Shown: piece by piece, positions 13,546 to 17,322 of the stretch
Position numbering within the stretch: the first letter of the stretch is position 1
Layout of the letters: the number at the start of each line of letters is the position of its first letter
Source of the DNA: a bacterium
GTDB taxonomy: Bacteria; Bacillota_I; Bacilli_A; RF39; UBA660
Direction: 5' to 3'
DNA: 17,322 nucleotides
NCBI GenBank assembly: GCA_029007415.1
Contig: JAQXHT010000095.1
Coordinates: 1 to 17,322 of the forward strand
Translations under genes and position numbers: made by a program
The notes under the pieces: generated by a model
The model's input: the letters and a program-made list of their open reading frames with translations, nothing else
The model's database searches: none
What the model was told of the DNA's origin: nothing

Positions 13546-14790
13546 ATGAAGAAAAAAGAAGAAATAATTGAAGATGAAAATATAGATAATGTAAAAGAAA
13601 TAGTAACTATTCAAAAAGAAGGCTTTAGTTACCCTGAAATGGTTATTATTATGATAATAGCTATTCTCTTTGGATTTCTAATTGGAAATGTTGTAAGTTT
13701 TAGTAAAAATGATGGGAGTAGTAGTTCAGTTCCTAGTGATTTAAAAGAATTCGTTGCAACTTATAATGACATTGTTAATAACTACTATACTAGTGTTAAT
13801 AAAGAAGAATTAATAGATGCTGGTATTAAAGGAATGATTAATTATTTAGATGATCCGTATGCTACTTATTTTGATGGTACTAATAGTACAACCTTTAATC
13901 AAACTTTGGAAGGTAACTATGAAGGAATTGGTGTTGAAGTTACTAATGATAATAACAAAGTTAAAGTAAGTAAAGTTTTTGACGATACTCCTGCTAAAAA
14001 AGCTGGTATTAAAGTAGGGGACTATATTACTAAGGTAAATGGGGAAAGTACAGAAGGAAAGACTTTATCAGAAGTTGTTAGTAGCATTAAAAATGACAAA
14101 AGTAAAGAGGTAGAAATAACTATTACTAGAGATAATCAAGAAAAAGTATTAAAAGTAACTAGAGCGACAGTTGATATGCCATATACTAGTAGTAAAGTAT
14201 ATGAACAAAATGGTAAAAAGATAGGTTATTTAAAAATTGAAATGTTTTCTAATAATATTGGTAAACAGGTAAAGAAGGAACTAACCTCATTAGAAAAACA
14301 AAAGATTGATAAATTGGTTATTGATGTTCGTGATAATCCAGGAGGTTACCTAACCCAAGTCACTGATATACTATCATTATTTATGACTAAGAAAGATGTT
14401 ATTTATCAATTACAAACAAAAGATAAAAAACAAAAGGTCTACGGAACTAGTAGTAAGGTTACTTACAAATACCCAGTAACAGTTATTATTAATGAAAATA
14501 GTGCTTCAGCTAGTGAGATATTAGCAAGTGCCTTTAAAGAAACATATGGTGCAGAAGTAGTAGGAGTTAACTCTTATGGAAAAGGTACTGTCCAAAAAAC
14601 TGGTGACTTGAGAAATGGTGATACTATTAAATACACTGTTCAAAAATGGTTAACACCAAAAGGAACTTGGATTAACGAAAAAGGTGTAACTCCTACAAAA
14701 GAAGTCAAATTAGAATTAGCTGATGGTGAAACATTGACAGAGGATAATGATACACAACTAAAAGTAGCTATTGAGTTAGCGAGTAAATAA
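13546..14790 (+). CDS. S41 family C-terminal processing protease (CtpA/CtpB type)
   Basis: This 414-residue enzyme cleaves extracytoplasmic proteins near their C-termini. It has an acidic cytoplasmic N-terminus, one membrane helix at about 32-53, a short helical domain (to about 115), a PDZ domain at about 120-205 that binds substrate tails, and the S41 protease domain. The Ser-Lys dyad is visible: S321 in N-S-A-S-A-S-E, by analogy with plant CtpA, and K346 in Y-G-K-G-T-V-Q. D-V-R-D-N-P-G-G at 260-267 is the usual S41 strand. Length matches Bacillus CtpA/CtpB. TAGGTG at about 13535-13540 serves the ATG. The gene is alone between its own promoter and terminator. Bacillus CtpB works in sporulation signalling, but that cannot be assumed here. 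Confidence 0.93.
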   Translation: MKKKEEIIEDENIDNVKEIVTIQKEGFSYPEMVIIMIIAILFGFLIGNVVSFSKNDGSSSSVPSDLKEFVATYNDIVNNYYTSVNKEELIDAGIKGMINYLDDPYATYFDGTNSTTFNQTLEGNYEGIGVEVTNDNNKVKVSKVFDDTPAKKAGIKVGDYITKVNGESTEGKTLSEVVSSIKNDKSKEVEITITRDNQEKVLKVTRATVDMPYTSSKVYEQNGKKIGYLKIEMFSNNIGKQVKKELTSLEKQKIDKLVIDVRDNPGGYLTQVTDILSLFMTKKDVIYQLQTKDKKQKVYGTSSKVTYKYPVTVIINENSASASEILASAFKETYGAEVVGVNSYGKGTVQKTGDLRNGDTIKYTVQKWLTPKGTWINEKGVTPTKEVKLELADGETLTEDNDTQLKVAIELASK

Positions 14791-14791
14791 G

Positions 14792-14819
14792 AAAAAATGT
14801 CATGCTATGGCATTTTTTT
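14792..14819 (+). terminator. intrinsic terminator of the ctp gene (hairpin copy 1)
   Basis: AAAAAATGTCA at 14792-14802 pairs with TGGCATTTTTTT at 14808-14819 around a five-base loop, with one wobble pair, and ends in seven T. A copy with the same stem stands inverted at 16313-16340, so this ATPase gene lies between two opposed copies of one terminator. Confidence 0.82.
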
Positions 14820-14852
14820 GTAGATGAATTAGAATTAAATTGATTGATTTTG

Positions 14853-14948
14853 GGAAAAATGTGATATATTGGCATTGAAATGCAGGAAAAATGTGTGAAA
14901 TTAGATTGAAAATATAGGAATTTTGTGATACATTAACATTGAGGTGAA
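14853..14948 (+). repeat. three imperfect 32-bp tandem repeats before the ATPase gene
   Basis: Units begin at 14853, 14885 and 14917, exactly 32 bases apart. Units 1 and 2 share GGAAAAATGTG; unit 3 has GGAATTTTGTG. Units 1 and 3 match at 23 of 32 positions, including TGTGATA, ATT and CATTGA. The last unit contains the GAGGTG ribosome site of the ATPase gene, so the repeat directly forms its translation start region. I could not pick a convincing promoter within the array. Confidence 0.7.
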
Positions 14949-14953
14949 TATGC

Positions 14954-16291
14954 ATGGAAAGATTAAGAAGAAAAATAGATGATTTTTTAATAGAGTGGAA
15001 GCAATCAAAAGATAAATTACCACTTATAATCAAAGGTGCAAGACAGATAGGAAAAACAGATTCTATCGAAAATTTTGCAAAAAATAATTACAAGTATTTT
15101 GTTGAAATTAATTTTGCCTTACAGCCCGAGTATAAAACTATTTTTGATAATGGCTTTGATGTTGACGTAATAATAAGTAATATATCAATGATTAATCCAA
15201 ATTTTATTTTTAAGCCAAAAGAAACTTTGATATTTTTTGATGAATTACAAGACTGTATCAATTGTGCTACATCATTAAAGGCTTTTAATATTGATAATAG
15301 GTTTGATGTTATATGTTCTGGTTCAATGATGGGAATTAATTATAACGAGATTGAATCAAATAGTGTAGGCAACAAGCAAGATTACACTATGTATTCAATG
15401 GACTTTGAAGAATTTTTATGGGCTAAGGGATATAAGGAAACTCAAATAGAAGAATTATACATTTGTATGAAAGAATGTAGACCTTTAACGAATACTCAGT
15501 TTGACGTTATGATGAAAAATTTTAAAGATTATATGGTTTTAGGTGGAATGCCAGCAATAGTATCTAAATATATTAAAAATAAAAATTTTAGTGGAATACT
15601 TTCTATGCAAGAACAAATTTTAAAAGATTATGAGGAAGATATTGCTAAATATGCTAATGGCTTTGACAAAGCAAGAATATTAAATGCTTACAGAAAAGTG
15701 GCTGTGTTTCTAGGAAATGAAAATAAAAAATTTCAAATATCAAAATTAGGCGAAGGAGCAAGAAATAGGGAATATCGAGGAATTACTGATTGGCTTTCAG
15801 ACGCTGGAATTATTAATGTTTCTTATTGTATGGAAGAATGTTCTTTACCTCTAAAGGGAAATTATAATCCTGACAATTATCGATTATATTTTTCTGACAC
15901 TGGTTTGTTAATTGCATCTTTAGATGATGAAGCTCAGGATGATTTAAGAAAAAATCAAAATTTCAATACTTACAAAGGTGCTATTTATGAAAATATTGTT
16001 AGTGATATGCTAGTAAAAGAGGGGTACAATTTATACTTTTATAAGAACACTAAAGGAACAATAGAAATGGACTTTTTTATAAGAGATAAAGATTCTTTAA
16101 TTCCAGTAGAGGTTAAAGCAAATGATAATTCTACATTATCATTGAAAAAACTTATTGAAAGTAATAATTATAAAGACATAAAATATGGTATCAAGTTGTG
16201 TAACAAAAATATTGGCTTTAATGGTAAATTTTATACATTTCCATATTTTATGACATTTTTATTAAAAAGATATATAAGAGAAACAAAATAA
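14954..16291 (+). CDS. AAA ATPase with DUF4143 domain (AAA_14 family)
   Basis: The 445-residue protein begins with a P-loop ATPase: Walker A G-A-R-Q-I-G-K-T at 28-35, Walker B L-I-F-F-D-E-L-Q at 92-99, and a sensor-1 segment I-C-S-G-S at 120-124. After a helical middle region comes DUF4143, which ends in a PD-(D/E)xK-like arrangement: Y-E346-N, E-M-D373-F and V-E386-V-K388. Such proteins are very common in gut bacteria and archaea, often in accessory regions; their biological role is not established. GAGGTG at 14941-14946 lies seven bases before the ATG; a nearer ATG at 14950 is out of frame and soon ends. The gene stands alone between two opposed copies of a terminator, downstream of tandem repeats, which is consistent with acquisition. 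Nuclease activity is inference. Confidence 0.93.
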   Translation: MERLRRKIDDFLIEWKQSKDKLPLIIKGARQIGKTDSIENFAKNNYKYFVEINFALQPEYKTIFDNGFDVDVIISNISMINPNFIFKPKETLIFFDELQDCINCATSLKAFNIDNRFDVICSGSMMGINYNEIESNSVGNKQDYTMYSMDFEEFLWAKGYKETQIEELYICMKECRPLTNTQFDVMMKNFKDYMVLGGMPAIVSKYIKNKNFSGILSMQEQILKDYEEDIAKYANGFDKARILNAYRKVAVFLGNENKKFQISKLGEGARNREYRGITDWLSDAGIINVSYCMEECSLPLKGNYNPDNYRLYFSDTGLLIASLDDEAQDDLRKNQNFNTYKGAIYENIVSDMLVKEGYNLYFYKNTKGTIEMDFFIRDKDSLIPVEVKANDNSTLSLKKLIESNNYKDIKYGIKLCNKNIGFNGKFYTFPYFMTFLLKRYIRETK

Positions 16292-16312
16292 TGCGTTAAA
16301 GTAGTTAGTATT

Positions 16313-16340
16313 AAAAAAATGCCACATCATGACATTTTTT
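16313..16340 (-). terminator. intrinsic terminator of the minus-strand gene (hairpin copy 2)
   Basis: On the minus strand AAAAAATGTCA pairs with TGGCATTTTTTT around a five-base loop, the same stem as at 14792-14819; only loop bases differ. The wobble pair is correct when read leftward and is a C-A mismatch when read rightward, so this copy serves the minus-strand gene that ends at 16361. The ATPase gene, arriving from the other side, could use it only weakly. Confidence 0.78.
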
Positions 16341-16360
16341 GTTAATCTATTTTAGAAATA

Positions 16361-17020
16361 TTAATTTGGTAGATAAAATTCATCTATTAGCCAATTTCCA
16401 TTTTGCTTCTTTATAACAAAATTTCTTTTTCTTTCTTTTACAGTTTCATTGGAACTTTGACAAAAACTAGAGTCACAGTAAGATGAAGTAGCAATAAAGG
16501 TGATTTTGTCCTCTTGAACATCACTTATAGTAAGAGTAGTATCTTTGTAGGACTGATCTCCACCCCTTCCACCTGAACCATCACACATTTTCTTAAAATA
16601 TTCAATGTATTTATCTGTTGTTATTATATATTCATTACTACCATCTTCGCTTGGTAAAGGAGATATTTTTGCATCCGTTGTATATTTTTTTCTTACCTCT
16701 TCGCTACTAGTTTTGCAAATTTCTCCAGAATTATTTTTAACTGGGTTATATCCCCAGAAAGTTTCATAGGCATATAACCATAACTTATTACCAAGTGCTA
16801 ATATTTCTTCTTGGTTATAACTAGTAGTAGCATTAGAATTTGTGTTTTCATTGTTATTATTGTCAGTATTATTAACAGTATCGTCTTTGGAGTAATCTTT
16901 AGGTGTTTCAGTGTAGTTATTTTTTAAACTAGAATTTTTATAAACTATATATCCTCCTCCCATTACAATAATTATGGCACTTACTAATATTATTATAATT
17001 ATTTTATTATTTTTAATCAT
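16361..17020 (-). CDS. membrane-anchored protein with secreted domain, function unknown
   Basis: The 219-residue protein has one N-terminal membrane helix (about 7-27), a low-complexity linker rich in Asn, Thr and Asp (about 35-65), and an outer domain of about 150 residues. That domain carries four Cys (in E-I-C-K, K-M-C-D, S-Y-C-D and S-F-C-Q), possibly two disulfides, a Gly-rich G-S-G-G-R-G-G loop, and ends with F-V-I-K-K-Q-N-G-N-W-L-I-D-E-F-Y. This closing hairpin is typical of NTF2-like or similar small secreted domains in gut Bacillota, but I cannot name the family. I begin at the ATG at 17018-17020 because AGGAGGAG (about 17025-17033) precedes it; the in-frame extension to 17098 has no ribosome site. 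Its terminator is at 16313-16340. Confidence 0.8.
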   Translation of the reverse strand: MIKNNKIIIIILVSAIIIVMGGGYIVYKNSSLKNNYTETPKDYSKDDTVNNTDNNNNENTNSNATTSYNQEEILALGNKLWLYAYETFWGYNPVKNNSGEICKTSSEEVRKKYTTDAKISPLPSEDGSNEYIITTDKYIEYFKKMCDGSGGRGGDQSYKDTTLTISDVQEDKITFIATSSYCDSSFCQSSNETVKERKRNFVIKKQNGNWLIDEFYLPN

Positions 17021-17044
17021 ACACACTCCTCCTATCTTACAATC

Positions 17045-17098
17045 ATCATAACACATTAAAAGATATATAGATATAAAAAAAATGTACAATACTGACAA
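17045..17098 (-). promoter_or_regulatory. promoter region of the minus-strand secreted-domain gene
   Basis: Two candidates lie here on the minus strand. One is an extended -10, TG-T-TATGAT, at 17053-17045, close before the ribosome site. The other is TTGTCA at 17098-17093 followed after 17 bases by TATATC at 17075-17070. I cannot decide between them from sequence alone. Confidence 0.4.
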
Positions 17099-17223
17099 AA
17101 GTTTACAATATACATAATTATTTGTTGCAAAAAGTTATTAAACATGATGCGATTAGAATGTCAAAAATACTGATATTTTTCCGCTATAAGTATTGAAGAC
17201 ATCTAGAGAGTAGGGATTGAATA

Positions 17224-17322
17224 ATGACCAATGTTTACTTAAATAAAATTAAAAAAATTGTTCGTTCTTTCTACATAATTTGCTTAAGTCCTCAAGTTAA
17301 CCATAAATTAACCTGGGGGGGG
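17224..17322 (+). CDS. possible 5' end of a gene cut by the window edge
   Basis: An ATG at 17224-17226 opens a frame of 33 codons that stays open to the edge; it reads MTNVYLNKIKKIVRSFYIIC and then LSPQVNHKLT before the G run. GAGAGTAGGG at 17205-17214 could be a weak ribosome site. A possible -10, TATAAG, lies at 17185-17190. The first 20 residues look like the amphipathic basic lead-in of a membrane or glycan enzyme, but this is too short to identify. The last two or three codons fall in the G8 tract and may be artefact. The 203-base gap 17021-17223 holds only these promoter candidates and the leftward promoter. Confidence 0.3.
   Translation, partial: MTNVYLNKIKKIVRSFYIICLSPQVNHKLTWGG

Noticed and set aside
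14800..15033. Minus-strand open frame across the 32-bp repeat array
   Set aside because: It crosses a terminator, the repeats and the ATPase start, and lacks a ribosome site.
14954..17098. Prophage or integrative element at the right end
   Set aside because: There is no integrase, structural phage gene, tRNA or attachment-site repeat; a single ATPase gene is not enough.
1..17322. TGA might encode Trp, as in some relatives of Mollicutes
   Set aside because: Trp is TGG throughout the conserved proteins, and all full-length families end at expected lengths with TGA treated as stop. An AT-rich genome using TGA for Trp would show many in-frame TGA codons.

Overview
The window is low-GC DNA with 16 complete protein genes, two decayed gene fragments and one possible gene cut by the right edge. 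I see no rRNA, tRNA, CRISPR array or transposase. The genes read with the standard bacterial code: Trp is TGG, and the stops are 14 TAA, 2 TAG and no TGA. Strong purine-rich ribosome sites, sigma-A type promoters, a CdaA-CdaR pair, a DUF378 protein, a lipoprotein of the Bacillota LolA/YdcC type and a CtpA/B protease all point to a Gram-positive Bacillota, probably a gut Bacilli, Erysipelotrichales or RF39-like lineage. That placement is inference. The run of eight G at the right edge and the truncated reading frames at both edges suggest the window is a whole assembled contig.

Layout. Bases 1-430 hold two minus-strand pseudogene remnants: the start of a YdcF-like (DUF218) protein and the C-terminal part of a DUF1016/YhcG-type nuclease. 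A nitroreductase and a transglutaminase-like protein follow at 493-1558. Then comes a DUF368 undecaprenyl-phosphate transporter, which meets a minus-strand GT2 glycosyltransferase with a methyltransferase-like tail; the two stop codons are directly adjacent. Divergent from the glycosyltransferase is a large polytopic DUF6020-like membrane protein. Together, 1730-5863 looks like an envelope-glycan neighbourhood.

Bases 5902-6992 are a self-contained unit (promoter, 310-residue protein of unknown function, terminator). Bases 7071-9983 are the c-di-AMP module: a one-TM protein with a long Pro/Val/Gln tail, then cdaA and cdaR overlapping by 17 bases, closed by a GAAA-loop terminator. A small DUF378 membrane protein (minus) and a LolA/YdcC-like lipoprotein (plus) are divergent from each other. 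asnS has its own promoter and carries a membrane-anchored thioredoxin-fold-like protein behind it. A membrane-anchored S41 (Ctp) protease with PDZ domain follows.

The right end is accessory. An AAA/DUF4143 ATPase lies between two copies of one terminator hairpin in opposite orientation, and three imperfect 32-bp tandem repeats lie upstream of it. A minus-strand one-TM protein with a secreted domain of unknown function follows, then a short frame running off the edge.

Most of the window is envelope and housekeeping biology. The least explained items are the Pro-rich protein beside cdaA, the 310-residue orphan, and two intergenic arrays with exact periods (3 x 40 bp before asnS, 3 x 32 bp before the ATPase). 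I did not find a clear multi-gene system of a new kind.
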